NCBI RefSeq assembly: GCF_018390645.1
Contig: NZ_JAHBGC010000046.1
Span: 1 to 64,000, forward strand
DNA: 64,000 nucleotides
Direction of reading: 5' to 3'
Source: Ancylobacter dichloromethanicus
Lineage (GTDB): Bacteria; Pseudomonadota; Alphaproteobacteria; Rhizobiales; Xanthobacteraceae
The stretch's first letter is position 1, and the number at the start of each line of letters is the position of its first letter. The notes beneath the pieces are model-generated. The model was not told the DNA's origin and did not search any database. It saw nothing but the letters and a program-made list of their open reading frames with translations. The position numbers and the translations under genes were made by a program. This document shows, in pieces, positions 8,959 through 17,777 of the stretch.

Positions 8959-10404
8959 TCATCCCTCTTGGGGCCCGCGCGTGCCCCGGCGCGGGCCCTT
9001 GGCGGCGATGGCGGCGACGATATCCCCAAGAGAGGCGACGGCGTCGATGGCGAGGGGCGCCTCCGCCGGCTCGCGCGGGCCGGAGCCCGGCCCTTTGCCC
9101 GTATTCTTGGCCGGGCTCTTGGCCTCCGGCGCGACGGCTCGGGTGAAGCCGAGCTTGGCCGCCTCCTTCAGCCGTGCCATTGCGTGCGGCACGGCGCGCA
9201 CCGCGCCGGTGAGGCTGATCTCGCCGAAATAGACGCTGTCGGGCGGCAGCACCGAGCCCGCGAGCGAGGAGATGAGCGCCGCCGCCACCGCGAGGTCGGC
9301 GGCCGGTTCGCTGATGCGGAAACCACCGGCGACGTTGAGATGCACGTCATGCGCCCCCAGCTTGATGCCGCAGCGCGCCTCCAGCACCGCCAGCACCATG
9401 GACAGGCGGCTCGGGTCCCAGCCGACCACCGCCCGGCGCGGCGTGCCCAGGCTGGTGGGCACGACCAGCGCCTGGATTTCCACCAGCACCGGGCGCGTGC
9501 CCTCCATGCCGGCATAGACCGCCGTGCCCGGGGCGCCGCTGTCGCGGTTGGACAGGAACAGCTCGGAGGGATTGGCGACCTCGGCGAGGCCGAGATTGGT
9601 CATCTCGAACACGCCGATCTCGTCGGTGGGCCCGAAGCGGTTCTTCTGCGCCCGCAGGATACGGAAATCATGCGCGCCGTCTCCCTCGAAGGAGAGCACG
9701 GCGTCGACCATGTGCTCCACCACGCGCGGGCCGGCGATCTGGCCGTCCTTGGTCACGTGGCCGACCAGGATCACCGCAGCGCCGGCGCGCTTGGCGTAGC
9801 GGATGAGTATCTGCGCCGAGGAGCGCACCTGCGTCACCGTTCCGGGTGCGGACTCCACGGTGTCGGTCCACATGGTCTGGATCGAATCGATCACAACCAG
9901 CACCGGCCGCCGCCCCTCGGAGAGGGTGGCGACGATGTCCTCGACATTGGTTTCGGCGGCGAGTTCTACCGGCGCGCCGGCAAGGCCCAGCCGCTCGGCG
10001 CGCAGGCGCACCTGGGCGACGGCTTCCTCGCCCGAGACATAGATGATGCGATGCCCCGCGCCCGCCAGCGCGGCGGAGGCCTGGATCAGCAGCGTCGACT
10101 TGCCGATGCCGGGATCGCCGCCGATCAGCAGCACCGAGCCCGGCACGATGCCGCCGCCGGCCACGCGGTCGAGTTCGGAGATGCCGACCCGTACCCGCGG
10201 GGCGTCTTCCGAGGCGCCGGCGAGGCTCTCCAGCGCGATCAGCCGTCCCCGGCGCCCGCCGCGCAGATTGGCCGGCAGCGTGTCGGTGGCGTTCGCTTCC
10301 TCGGCAATCGAGTTCCACGCCCCGCACGAATCGCAGCGGCCCTGCCAGCGCGAATGAACGGCGCCGCAGATCTGGCAGATATAGGTTGCGGAGCGCTTGG
10401 CCAT
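8959..10404 (-). CDS. radA: DNA repair and recombination ATPase RadA
   Basis: RadA (Sms) is a RecA-related helicase-like ATPase that processes recombination intermediates. The 481-residue protein has an N-terminal zinc finger with cysteines 10, 13, 24 and 27. The Walker A motif GGDPGIGKST is at residues 95-104, the RadA-specific KNRFG motif is in the middle, and a Lon-like protease fold follows in the C-terminal half (VNVAGG-like and D-A-A-A-L-S elements). The last 45 residues are a variable Lys/Pro-rich insertion followed by IAAKGPRRGTRG. It is the first gene of the minus-strand radA-cvpA-purF cluster. Confidence 0.96.
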   Translation of the reverse strand: MAKRSATYICQICGAVHSRWQGRCDSCGAWNSIAEEANATDTLPANLRGGRRGRLIALESLAGASEDAPRVRVGISELDRVAGGGIVPGSVLLIGGDPGIGKSTLLIQASAALAGAGHRIIYVSGEEAVAQVRLRAERLGLAGAPVELAAETNVEDIVATLSEGRRPVLVVIDSIQTMWTDTVESAPGTVTQVRSSAQILIRYAKRAGAAVILVGHVTKDGQIAGPRVVEHMVDAVLSFEGDGAHDFRILRAQKNRFGPTDEIGVFEMTNLGLAEVANPSELFLSNRDSGAPGTAVYAGMEGTRPVLVEIQALVVPTSLGTPRRAVVGWDPSRLSMVLAVLEARCGIKLGAHDVHLNVAGGFRISEPAADLAVAAALISSLAGSVLPPDSVYFGEISLTGAVRAVPHAMARLKEAAKLGFTRAVAPEAKSPAKNTGKGPGSGPREPAEAPLAIDAVASLGDIVAAIAAKGPRRGTRGPQEG

Positions 10405-10574
10405 GGGGTGAACCGATACGTTTCGCCGTGTGAGCCGCCTTCTAGCTTCACGCGGCCCTGGACAGGAAGGGATCGCGGCGAGGGTATCGGCGGAAAGGGC
10501 GGGTGGCGCAACTCTTGCCTGTGTCTGAATACAGTCGCAGTCCTGTGCGATGGTATTCCGGTCTCAACATTTGA

Positions 10575-10961
10575 ATGTTGGAAATGCCGATCATTGCCCG
10601 TTTGAATGGAAGGTTTCTACTGTGGTTCATTGCCCTGCTGCCGCTCACCTTCGGCATCGGCAGTTTTTTATTATGGCTGCGGCGCCGCTTTCTCGTCTAC
10701 CGGGTCGATGACGCGGGCATCACGCTCTGGTCGGGGCAGAGCCAGCCCTGGAACAAGGTACGCAATTTCCATTTCCGCAAGCGGTTGGAAGGGGCGGGCC
10801 CCCGCATTACCCGGGTGGAAATCCAGTTCGAGATCGGCAGCGCCTTCATCGCACCCGACTGGCTGCAAAATGGCGACGAGGTCGTCGAGGCGTTCCGCGC
10901 CGGGGTCCGTGTCCGGGTGCCAGCGAGGCGCAAGCGCTCCATCTATGCCGAGCGGCGGTGA
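10575..10961 (+). CDS. Small membrane protein, possibly with a PH-like domain
   Basis: I do not recognise this 128-residue protein. Residues 13-35 form one strong hydrophobic segment followed by WLRRR, consistent with an inner-membrane anchor. The remaining 90 residues look like mixed beta strands: VYRVDDAGITLWSG, then W-VRNFHFRKR, VEIQFE and a final helix (GDEVVEAFRAGVRV). A strand pattern ending in a helix after a membrane anchor recalls bacterial PH-like (bPH) proteins, but this is inference only. The start is ATG with a second in-frame ATG nine bases later. The 3' end overlaps the convergent alr gene by 19 bases. The upstream neighbour radA is divergent, so the gene has its own promoter within about 170 bases. 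Confidence 0.65.
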   Translation: MLEMPIIARLNGRFLLWFIALLPLTFGIGSFLLWLRRRFLVYRVDDAGITLWSGQSQPWNKVRNFHFRKRLEGAGPRITRVEIQFEIGSAFIAPDWLQNGDEVVEAFRAGVRVRVPARRKRSIYAERR

Positions 10962-12058
10962 TAGCGGCGGCCGAGCGAGGTGAGTATCTCGTAGTCGATG
11001 GTGCGGGAGTGGCGAGCCAGATTGTCGAGCGTCAGCCCGTCGCCCAGCAGCGTGGCGAAATCGCCGGGCCGCACCGCGTCCTCGGCAATGTCGGTGATGT
11101 CGACGGCGAGCAGGTCCATCGAGATGCGGCCGATCAGCGGGCAGCGATGGCCGGCCACAACCGCCTCCGCTCCCGGGCACAGGTCCGAGGCGCCGGCGAG
11201 GCGCGGGATGCCGTCGGCGTAACCGGCGGAGAGGATGGCGACGCGCGAGGGGCGGATGGCGGTGTGGGCGCCGCCATAGCCGACGGTTTCGCCCTCGTGC
11301 ACATGGCGAATCCGGGCGATGCGCAGTTCCAGCCGCACCACCGGCCGAAGCGGCGCGACATCCGCCCGCGGGCGCCCGCCATAGACCGCGATGCCCGGCC
11401 GGACGAGGTCGAAATGATAGGCCGGGTCGCCCAGCGCACCGGCCGAATTGGACAGCGAGGCCCGCACGCCGGGGAACAGGGCGGCTATGGCACGGAAATC
11501 TTCCAACTGGCGCGCATTGAGCGGGTGGTCGGGCTCGTCGGCGCAGGCGAGATGGCTCATCAGCAGCGACAGCGGAAAGCCGAGTTCGTCGCGGCCCTCG
11601 GCGACATGTACCGCCTCGGCCGGGGTCAGCCCCAGCCGGTTCATGCCGGTGTCGACATGGAGCGCGGCGGGCCGCGCCTCGCCGATGCGCTCGCAGAAAT
11701 GCTGCCAGCGCTCGATTTCCGGCGCGCTGCCCAGCACCGGCCGCAGGTCGTGGTCCTGATAGGCGGTCTCGGTTCCGGGGAACAGGCCGTTGAGCACGAA
11801 GATCTCGGCATCCGGCAGCAGGTCGCGCAGCGCGCGGCCCTCGCTGAGCAGCGCGACGAAGAAGCTGCGCGCGCCGGCCTGCCACAGCGTGGTGGCGGCC
11901 GTCGCGAGGCCGATGCCATAGGCGTCGCCCTTCACCACGGCGGCGCAGGCGGCCGGGGCCACGCGGCGCGCCAGCTCTTGATAATTCGCGGCGAGTGCCG
12001 AGAGGTCGATGGTCAGGAGACCGCCGGCCTCGGCGAGCGGAATGTCGCGGGAGGTCAC
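10943..12058 (-). CDS. alr: Alanine racemase
   Basis: This is a PLP-dependent enzyme converting L-alanine to D-alanine for peptidoglycan. The 371-residue protein carries the PLP lysine K43 in VVKGDAYGIG and the second catalytic base Y261 in VGYGGAHT. The N-terminal TIM barrel is followed by the beta domain, including the substrate-binding SMDLLAVDITDI segment. The length matches the family. It lies 10 bases downstream of dnaB on the same strand, a conserved alphaproteobacterial pairing. The substrate could be another small amino acid in broad-specificity relatives, but the motifs fit alanine. Confidence 0.95.
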   Translation of the reverse strand: MTSRDIPLAEAGGLLTIDLSALAANYQELARRVAPAACAAVVKGDAYGIGLATAATTLWQAGARSFFVALLSEGRALRDLLPDAEIFVLNGLFPGTETAYQDHDLRPVLGSAPEIERWQHFCERIGEARPAALHVDTGMNRLGLTPAEAVHVAEGRDELGFPLSLLMSHLACADEPDHPLNARQLEDFRAIAALFPGVRASLSNSAGALGDPAYHFDLVRPGIAVYGGRPRADVAPLRPVVRLELRIARIRHVHEGETVGYGGAHTAIRPSRVAILSAGYADGIPRLAGASDLCPGAEAVVAGHRCPLIGRISMDLLAVDITDIAEDAVRPGDFATLLGDGLTLDNLARHSRTIDYEILTSLGRRYHRRSA

Positions 12059-12068
12059 AGCGGCGTCC

Positions 12069-13553
12069 TCACGATGCCGGAAGCCGGTCGCCCTGCGCCA
12101 GCGAGGAGAACCGGGTGTACTGCGCCTCGAACGCCACCCTCACCGTGCCGGTCGGGCCGTGCCGCTGCTTGCCGATGATCACCTCGGCGATGCCCTGCGC
12201 CGCCTTCATGTCCTGGTCCCACTTGAACCATTCCTCGGTGCCTTCCTTCGGCTCGCGGCCCTTGAGGTAGTACTCCTCCCGGAACACGAACATCACCACG
12301 TCGGCATCCTGCTCGATCGAGCCGGATTCGCGAAGGTCGGACAATTGCGGACGCTTGTCGTCGCGGCTTTCCACCTGACGCGAGAGCTGGGAGAGCGCCA
12401 TGATCGGCACGCCCAGTTCCTTCGCCAGCGCCTTGAGGCCGGTGGTGATCTCGGTGATCTCCTGCACGCGCCCCTGCGAGGAACTCTTGGACGAGCCGGT
12501 GAGCAACTGGAGATAGTCCACCACCATGAAGTCAAGGCCGCGCTGGCGCTTGAGGCGGCGGGCGCGGGCCCGCAACTGGGCGATGGAGATGCCGCCGGTA
12601 TCGTCGATATAGAGCGGGATCGTCTGCATCATCTGGGCGCAACTGGCGAGCTTGTCGAACTCGTGCTCGGAGATGTCGCCGCGCCGGATCTTGTAGGAGG
12701 CGATCTCGGCCTGCTCTGCGAGGATACGGGTGGCGAGCTGTTCGGCCGACATTTCCAGCGAGAAGAAGCCGACCACGCCGCCGTCGACGGCGCGGATGGA
12801 GCCGTCCGGCAGCGTCTCCGAGCTGTAGGCCGCCGCGACGTTGAAGGCGATGTTGGTGGCGAGCGAGGTCTTTCCCATCGCCGGGCGGCCGGCGAGGATG
12901 ATGAGGTCGGACGGCTGCAGCCCACCCATCATCTGGTCGAGATCGCTGAGGCCGGAGGCGGTGCCGGACAGGTGGCCCTCGCGCTGGAAGGCGCGGCTGG
13001 CCATGTCGACGGCTTCCTTCAGCGCGTCGTTGAAGCGCATGAAGCCGCCATCATAGCGGCCGGTCTCGGCGAGCTCGTAGAGGCGCTTTTCCGCTTCCTC
13101 GATCTGCTCCTGCGGCGTGGCGTCGATCGGGGCCTCATAAGCCTCGTTGACGATCTCCTCGCCGATGTGGATCAGGTCGCGGCGCACCGAGAGGTCGTAG
13201 ATGGTGCGGCCATAGTCCTCGGCATTGATGATCGTGGTCGCCTCGGCGGCGAGGCGCGCGAGATATTGCGGTGCCGTCAGCCCGGCGGCGTCGAAGTCGG
13301 TCGGCAGGAAGGTCTTCAGCGTCACCGGCGTCGCCACCTTGCCGGCACGGATCAGTGCCGATGTGGTCTCGTAGATGGCGACGTGGATCGGCTCGAAGAA
13401 ATGGCGTGGTTCGAGAAAGTCCGAGACCCGGTAGAATGCCTCGTTATTGACCAGGATCGCGCCCAGCAGGGCTTGTTCCGCCTCGATGTTGTGGGGGGCG
13501 GTGCGATAGGTCGCGTCGGTCTCCGCCGGGGGGCGGTTCGGAGAATCGAGCAT
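12069..13553 (-). CDS. dnaB: Replicative DNA helicase DnaB
   Basis: DnaB is the hexameric helicase that unwinds DNA at the replication fork. The 494-residue protein has the N-terminal helical domain (PHNIEAEQALLGAIL at about residues 20-34), a linker, and the RecA-like motor with Walker A GRPAMGKTS at 222-230, Walker B MVVDYLQLL and the H4 DLRESGSIEQDAD motif. I chose the ATG that gives MLDSPNRPP. A longer frame with an arginine-rich 25-residue extension exists, but it runs into the regulatory region. Three DnaA-box-like sequences lie in the 110 bases upstream. alr follows closely. Confidence 0.96.
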   Translation of the reverse strand: MLDSPNRPPAETDATYRTAPHNIEAEQALLGAILVNNEAFYRVSDFLEPRHFFEPIHVAIYETTSALIRAGKVATPVTLKTFLPTDFDAAGLTAPQYLARLAAEATTIINAEDYGRTIYDLSVRRDLIHIGEEIVNEAYEAPIDATPQEQIEEAEKRLYELAETGRYDGGFMRFNDALKEAVDMASRAFQREGHLSGTASGLSDLDQMMGGLQPSDLIILAGRPAMGKTSLATNIAFNVAAAYSSETLPDGSIRAVDGGVVGFFSLEMSAEQLATRILAEQAEIASYKIRRGDISEHEFDKLASCAQMMQTIPLYIDDTGGISIAQLRARARRLKRQRGLDFMVVDYLQLLTGSSKSSSQGRVQEITEITTGLKALAKELGVPIMALSQLSRQVESRDDKRPQLSDLRESGSIEQDADVVMFVFREEYYLKGREPKEGTEEWFKWDQDMKAAQGIAEVIIGKQRHGPTGTVRVAFEAQYTRFSSLAQGDRLPAS

Positions 13554-13595
13554 GTCTGTTCCGGGTGCGGGTGGGTCGACGCCACAGCTAACGCC

Positions 13596-13662
13596 GCCCC
13601 GGGGATAAGTCCGGGGCGAATCGCGCACGCCCTATTTTGTCCTGTGGAGGGCCTGTGGAAAG
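13596..13662 (-). promoter_or_regulatory. Candidate DnaA-box-like cluster and hairpin upstream of dnaB
   Basis: Read on the minus strand, three sequences resemble the DnaA box TTATCCACA: CTTTCCACA (13654-13662, 7 of 9), CCCTCCACA (13644-13652, 6 of 9) and TTATCCCCG (13600-13608, 7 of 9). The last one overlaps a 7-bp inverted repeat, GCCCCGG with CCGGGGC (13596-13602 and 13611-13617), that could form a hairpin in the dnaB leader. DnaA control of replication genes is known in alphaproteobacteria such as Caulobacter. Whether DnaA binds here is inference, and imperfect boxes arise by chance. Confidence 0.3.
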
Positions 13663-13730
13663 CCGAATCTTGCTTGACGCGTTTCCCCCGCCGCCCCGCA
13701 GGGCCCGGGCCGTGTCCCGCCGGTAGCGAG

Positions 13731-14990
13731 TTACTCGCCCGCCAGCCGCAGGCCGGGGCGGCTCTCGTTCTCCATGTTGCGCAGCGCCGCCTCGCCCTGC
13801 GCGATGTAGCCGCGGGTCAGCGGCACCACACCCTCGCGCTTGGCGAGCTGGATCTGGAAAATCATCATCCCCTGGTGGCGGAAGGCCATCTCGGAGGAGG
13901 CGAGATAGAACTCGAACATCCGCACGAAACGCGGGTCGTACAGGCGCTCGACCTCCTCGCGATGGGCGAGGAAGCGCTCGCGCCAGGCCTTGAGCGTCTC
14001 GGCATAATGCAGGCGCAGAATCTCGATGTCAGTGACAAGCAGGCCCGCCTTCTCGATGGAAGGCAACACCTCGGAGAGGGCCGGGATGTAGCCGCCGGGG
14101 AAGATGTATTTCGCGATCCACGGATTGGTGATGCCCGGGCCTTCCGAGCGGCCGATGGAGTGGATCAGCGCGACGCCGTCGTCCTTGAGCAGTTCCGCCA
14201 CCTTGCCGAAATACTCGTCGTAATGGCCGACGCCGACATGCTCGAACATGCCGACCGAGACGATGCGGTCGAACGGGCCGGGCACGTCGCGATAGTCCTG
14301 AAGCCGGAAGTCGGCACGACCGGCAAGGCCACGCTCCTCGGCGCGGCAGCGGGCGACGCCGAGCTGCTCCTGCGAAAGGGTGACCCCGGTTACGCGCGCA
14401 CCGGCATGGCCGGCGAGGTAAAGTCCCATTCCGCCCCAGCCGCAGCCGATGTCGAGCGCGCTGAGGCCCGGCCGGTCGAACAGCAGCTTGGCCGCGATGT
14501 GCCGCTTCTTGGCCAGTTGCGCGTCGTCCAGCGTCTGGTCGGGCGCCTCGAAATAGGCGCAGGAATATTGCCGGTCGGCGTCGAGGAACAGGGAATAGAG
14601 CCGTCCATCGAGGTCGTAATGATGCGCGACGTTCTTCTGCGAGCGGGAGCGGGGGTTGAACTGCGCCAGCCGGCGGAACAGGAAGCGCAGCCGCAGGAAG
14701 AGCTTGGCGCTGGCGCTCGGCACTTCCAGGCCGACCTGCGACATCAGCAGGGCGAGCAATTGGGCGATGTCGCCCTGCTCGACCACCATGCCGCCTTCCA
14801 TATAGGCCTCGCCGAACTTCAGCTCGGGGTCGAACACGATCTGGCGCTGCCAGGAATCGGAGGTGAAACGTACGGTGAGCGGATCGCCGCTGCCGTCGCC
14901 AAACACGGTGCGGGCCCCGGACGCAAAGATGACGGTAAGTGAACCGCAGCGCGTAATACGCGCGAGGATTCTGGCGAGCAACCGTTCCAT
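13731..14990 (-). CDS. cfa: Cyclopropane-fatty-acyl-phospholipid synthase family protein
   Basis: This SAM-dependent enzyme of 419 residues adds a methylene group across double bonds of unsaturated phospholipid acyl chains. The N-terminal domain is followed by the conserved VAHHYDL motif near residue 121, QYSCAYF at 141-147 and the SAM-binding motif LDIGCGWGG at 179-187, then the VSVGMFEHVG catalytic-region motif. The length is a little over that of E. coli Cfa (382). I chose the ATG that gives MERLLARILARITRCG; a 26-residue upstream extension is possible but looks unrelated. The gene stands alone between dnaB and the L9 gene. Related enzymes make methylated or cyclopropane products, so the exact chemistry is inferred. 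Confidence 0.9.
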   Translation of the reverse strand: MERLLARILARITRCGSLTVIFASGARTVFGDGSGDPLTVRFTSDSWQRQIVFDPELKFGEAYMEGGMVVEQGDIAQLLALLMSQVGLEVPSASAKLFLRLRFLFRRLAQFNPRSRSQKNVAHHYDLDGRLYSLFLDADRQYSCAYFEAPDQTLDDAQLAKKRHIAAKLLFDRPGLSALDIGCGWGGMGLYLAGHAGARVTGVTLSQEQLGVARCRAEERGLAGRADFRLQDYRDVPGPFDRIVSVGMFEHVGVGHYDEYFGKVAELLKDDGVALIHSIGRSEGPGITNPWIAKYIFPGGYIPALSEVLPSIEKAGLLVTDIEILRLHYAETLKAWRERFLAHREEVERLYDPRFVRMFEFYLASSEMAFRHQGMMIFQIQLAKREGVVPLTRGYIAQGEAALRNMENESRPGLRLAGE

Positions 14991-15150
14991 CGGCAAACTC
15001 CAATGGTATCGGCAGTCGGCGACGACAAACCGCGAAGGCTCGTCTCCGCTGGAAGACTGCCTGCCCATGCACCGGGCATGTCTGTTATCTGCAAATCATT
15101 GCATCACAACCTTTCAGGCCTCGCAACATGCCCATTGCTGCTTCGCATGC

Positions 15151-15179
15151 AAAAAAGCCCGGCCGTGACCGGCCGGGCT
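15151..15179 (-). terminator. Rho-independent terminator of the rpsF-rplI operon
   Basis: On the minus strand a 9-bp stem, AGCCCGGCC with GGCCGGGCT and a 6-nt loop, is followed by a run of six T. It lies 34 bases past the rplI stop and closes the ribosomal protein operon. Confidence 0.9.
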
Positions 15180-15212
15180 GCGCCTTTGGACGTATTCCCT
15201 AGCGTAAAAACT

Positions 15213-15788
15213 TCAGGCCTGCTCTTCCTCCGGCGCCTCGTCGGCCTCGGCGGGGGCTTCCTCCAAGTATTCGCTCTCGTCCTCGTCCTCGTCGTCGCGG
15301 CGGACGGAGAGGTCCTCACCGCGCGACTGGCGCTGAGCTTCCTCGGCGCTGCGGGCGACGTTGGCGCGGATCGCCACCTCGACCTCGGGGTGCAGGGTGA
15401 CCGGCACCTCGTGCACGCCGATCGTCTTGATCGGGTGATTGAGGATGATCTGCCGGCGCTCCACCGAGAAGCCGGCGGCGGTCAGCGCCTCGGCGATGTC
15501 GCGGGTCGACACCGAGCCGTAGAGATGACCGGTCTCGCCGGCCTGGCGGACCAGGACGATCTCCGTACCCTTCATCGTCTCGCCGACCTTGGCGGCTTCG
15601 GTCTTGAGCTCGAGGTTGCGTGTCTCGAGCTGGGCCTTCATCGAGTCGAAGCGGCCCTTGTTCTCCTTGGTGGCGCGCAACGCCTTGCCCGAGGGCAGCA
15701 GGAAATTGCGGGCATAGCCGTCGCGCACGCGCACGACTTCGCCCATCTGGCCAAGCTTGGCGACGCGCTCAAGCAGGATGACTTCCAT
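15213..15788 (-). CDS. rplI: 50S ribosomal protein L9
   Basis: L9 binds 23S rRNA near the L1 stalk and helps translation fidelity. The N-terminal domain ([17 protein letters not shown], then the RNA-binding [14 protein letters not shown]) is followed by the long connecting helix rich in K and E and by the C-terminal domain, ending with the [11 protein letters not shown] strand. At 191 residues it is longer than E. coli L9 (149). The extra 40 residues form an acidic glutamate-rich tail ([20 protein letters not shown]), which is common in alphaproteobacteria. It is the last gene of the rpsF-rpsR-DUF2232-rplI operon and ends before a strong terminator. Confidence 0.96.
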   Translation of the reverse strand: MEVILLERVAKLGQMGEVVRVRDGYARNFLLPSGKALRATKENKGRFDSMKAQLETRNLELKTEAAKVGETMKGTEIVLVRQAGETGHLYGSVSTRDIAEALTAAGFSVERRQIILNHPIKTIGVHEVPVTLHPEVEVAIRANVARSAEEAQRQSRGEDLSVRRDDEDEDESEYLEEAPAEADEAPEEEQA

Positions 15789-15833
15789 TTCGTTTCTCCA
15801 TTCAATGCGTCAAAGCGGAAAGGTTGAGTGAGG

Positions 15834-16796
15834 TCAGAGGTCGTTGGCCGCCGGCGGCCGCCCGGGCGGCCCGCCCTTTCGGAAGCGCCGGCGTACCCCG
15901 AACAGCGTTTCGGCAAGGCCGAGCAGGGCGAGAATGGCGAATGGCCAGCCGAGCGCGAGGGCGGCGATCCAGACGGTGGCGATCACCAGCGAACGGCCGG
16001 CGGCGCCGCGCGTGATCCAGTGGATGACGGCGAGCCCGATGAAGGCGAAGGCCATGACGAGGGTGGCGGTCAGCAGTTCCGCCATCAGCCCGACGAAGCC
16101 GCCGGCCAGATTGGTGGCGATGAAGGCGCCCACCAGCAGCACCGCGACCGGGCGCGGCACCGAAATCGTCGCGAGATCCGGCCAGGGCCGCATCAGCCGG
16201 CCGGATATGCGGGAAATATGGGCCGCCAGCCACAGATTGCCGATCTGCGTCACCATGGTGACGACGGCCGCCGCCGGTGGCATGACCAGCACCAGCAGGT
16301 CCACCAGCCGCGCGACATCCGGCCCGCCGGCCCCGGGGCGCTCCTCGAACATCGCCTGGAACAGCGTGCGCAGCGCCGCCTGGTAGCCCTCGACGCTGCC
16401 GGCCACCAGCGGGATAAGCGCCGCCACCGCCAGGCAGCCGAGAATGGCGGCGGCCAGCACGACGCGGCCGACGGGGAACCATTCAAGCGACGCACCGGGC
16501 TGCGGCTCGCGCGCCATCAGCGCGAGATAGGCCAGCACATAGGCGGGAAGGCCGACGCCGGCGACATAGGCGAGCAGCAGTTCGACGCCGAAAAACACGC
16601 CGATGGCGACGGCGGCGGCCGAGGCGGCGATCAGCGCGGCACGGTGCGTCCAGCCAAGGCCGACGATCAGCACCGGAAGCGGAGCGAGGTAGAAGAGCGG
16701 GAGCGCGAGCGGGCTGCCGGTTGCGACGGTCGCAACCAGGAGGGCGGACGCCGCACCGGCGCCAAGCGCTATAAGCCAGTTCTGAACCATCGACAC
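15834..16796 (-). CDS. DUF2232 family integral membrane protein
   Basis: The 320-residue polytopic protein has about eight hydrophobic helices and basic loops, the pattern of the DUF2232 family (YybS-like). Members sit between rpsR and rplI in many alphaproteobacteria, as here. The sequence has no catalytic motif I can name. Its constant linkage to ribosomal protein genes and similarity to substrate-binding (S) components of ECF-like systems have suggested a transport role, but this is not shown. The C-terminus ends in an Arg/Pro-rich tail. It sits 45 bases upstream of rplI, so the two are almost certainly co-transcribed. Confidence 0.88.
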   Translation of the reverse strand: MSMVQNWLIALGAGAASALLVATVATGSPLALPLFYLAPLPVLIVGLGWTHRAALIAASAAAVAIGVFFGVELLLAYVAGVGLPAYVLAYLALMAREPQPGASLEWFPVGRVVLAAAILGCLAVAALIPLVAGSVEGYQAALRTLFQAMFEERPGAGGPDVARLVDLLVLVMPPAAAVVTMVTQIGNLWLAAHISRISGRLMRPWPDLATISVPRPVAVLLVGAFIATNLAGGFVGLMAELLTATLVMAFAFIGLAVIHWITRGAAGRSLVIATVWIAALALGWPFAILALLGLAETLFGVRRRFRKGGPPGRPPAANDL

Positions 16797-16889
16797 GCTG
16801 TCCCGCCCTTAGCGGTTAGGGGTGGATCACCGCCCACCCCAGCCAAGGCCCCGGAAGATCCGCGGCCCGTCGGAATATTCTGTCAGGAG

Positions 16890-16913
16890 CGTCCCCGGCC
16901 GTAGCCGGGGACG
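16890..16913. repeat. REP-like palindrome between rpsR and the DUF2232 gene
   Basis: A perfect 10-bp stem, CGTCCCCGGC with GCCGGGGACG and a 4-nt loop, lies 14 bases past the rpsR stop. It has no T run on either strand. The sequence resembles the GTCCCCGG palindromes dispersed in Rhizobiales genomes. It could also act as an mRNA processing or stability element within the operon. Confidence 0.5.
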
Positions 16914-16927
16914 AAAGCGTCACGCGA

Positions 16928-17197
16928 TCAGCGGATCACGAAGGGCAGCAGGCCGAGAAAGCGCGCACGCTTGATCGCCTGGGCCAGTTCACGCTGCTTC
17001 TTGGCCGAGACGGCCGTGATGCGCGAGGGAACGATCTTGCCGCGCTCGGAAATGTAGCGCTGCAGCAGCCGCACGTCCTTGTAGTCGATCTTCGGCGCGT
17101 TGGCGCCGGAGAACGGGCAGGTCTTGCGACGGCGGAAGAAGGGGCGACGCGCGCCCGACGTGTTCGCGGCTGCGCCGCCGGTGCCACCGAAAGCCAT
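16928..17197 (-). CDS. rpsR: 30S ribosomal protein S18
   Basis: This is an 89-residue S18. It has the conserved [10 protein letters not shown] region, the [25 protein letters not shown] core and the final [14 protein letters not shown]-type helix. It pairs with S6 on the platform of the 30S subunit. The N-terminal 17 residues are glycine/alanine-rich. The ATG overlaps the rpsF stop as TGATG, so it is translationally coupled to rpsF. A GTG one codon upstream is also in frame, but the ATG overlap is the simpler start. Confidence 0.97.
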   Translation of the reverse strand: MAFGGTGGAAANTSGARRPFFRRRKTCPFSGANAPKIDYKDVRLLQRYISERGKIVPSRITAVSAKKQRELAQAIKRARFLGLLPFVIR

Positions 17198-17685
17198 CAC
17201 TCAGTCTCCACGTTGGCCGGAGCCTCTTCACGGTCGCGGCGCGGGCCACGATCGCCACGATCACCGCCGCGGTCGCCGCCGAAGCTGCGCCCGCCGCCAC
17301 CGAAGCCGCGGTCGCCGCCGAAGCCGCGATCACCGAAGCCACGGTCGCCGCGATCGTCACGGTCGCGCTTCTGCAGCATGACCGACTGGCCTTCCTCAAG
17401 CTCCTCGACGCGGATGGTGAGGTAGCGCAGGATGTCCTCGTCGATGCGCATCTGGCGTTCCATCTCGGCCACGGCGGCCGCCGGGGCGTCGATGTTCATC
17501 AGCGAGAAATGGGCCTTGCGGTTCTTGCGAACGCGATAGGTAAGCGTCTTCACGCCCCAGTACTCGGTCTTGGCAACCGAACCGCCATTCGCCTCGATCA
17601 CGCCCTTGAAGCGTGTCGTGAGTTCCTCGACCTGCTGCGCCGTCACATCCTGGCGCGCGAGGAACACGTGCTCGTAAAGAGCCAT
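17197..17685 (-). CDS. rpsF: 30S ribosomal protein S6 with a glycine/arginine-rich C-terminal tail
   Basis: Residues 1-105 are a normal S6: [15 protein letters not shown] start, a ferredoxin-like fold with the [12 protein letters not shown] strand that contacts S18, and the [15 protein letters not shown]-type end. The following 55 residues are unusual. They repeat DRGFGGD-like units rich in Gly, Arg, Asp and Phe and end in an acidic [11 protein letters not shown]. coli S6 instead has a short glutamate tail. The tail resembles RGG-type disordered RNA-binding segments and its codons show small direct repeats, so its length probably varies between strains. It is the first gene of the operon, and a promoter and a structured leader lie upstream. 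Confidence 0.95.
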   Translation of the reverse strand: MALYEHVFLARQDVTAQQVEELTTRFKGVIEANGGSVAKTEYWGVKTLTYRVRKNRKAHFSLMNIDAPAAAVAEMERQMRIDEDILRYLTIRVEELEEGQSVMLQKRDRDDRGDRGFGDRGFGGDRGFGGGGRSFGGDRGGDRGDRGPRRDREEAPANVETE

Positions 17686-17741
17686 GTTTCGTGCCTTTCC
17701 TTGTGTTCCGCACTATTGCGGCCGCCGTCCCGACGCCGAGC

Positions 17742-17777
17742 CCTTCGAGCCCGGAAAGGCTCGAATATTCTCGAAGG
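17742..17777 (-). promoter_or_regulatory. rpsF leader with two mutually exclusive hairpins
   Basis: In the rpsF mRNA the order is CCTTCGAG, AATA, TTCGAGCC, TTTCCG, GGCTCGAAGG. The 3' segment can pair perfectly over 8 bp with either the first or the second copy, giving two alternative stems. It lies about 57-92 bases before the rpsF start and about 97 bases after the predicted transcription start. S6:S18 autoregulatory leaders are known in many bacteria. Whether this is one, or a different switch, is not established here. Confidence 0.45.

Noticed and set aside
13554-13628. N-terminal 25-residue extension of DnaB
   Set aside because: The extension is not helicase-like and overlaps the hairpin and DnaA-box-like sequences upstream. 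The MLDSPNRPP start fits the family.
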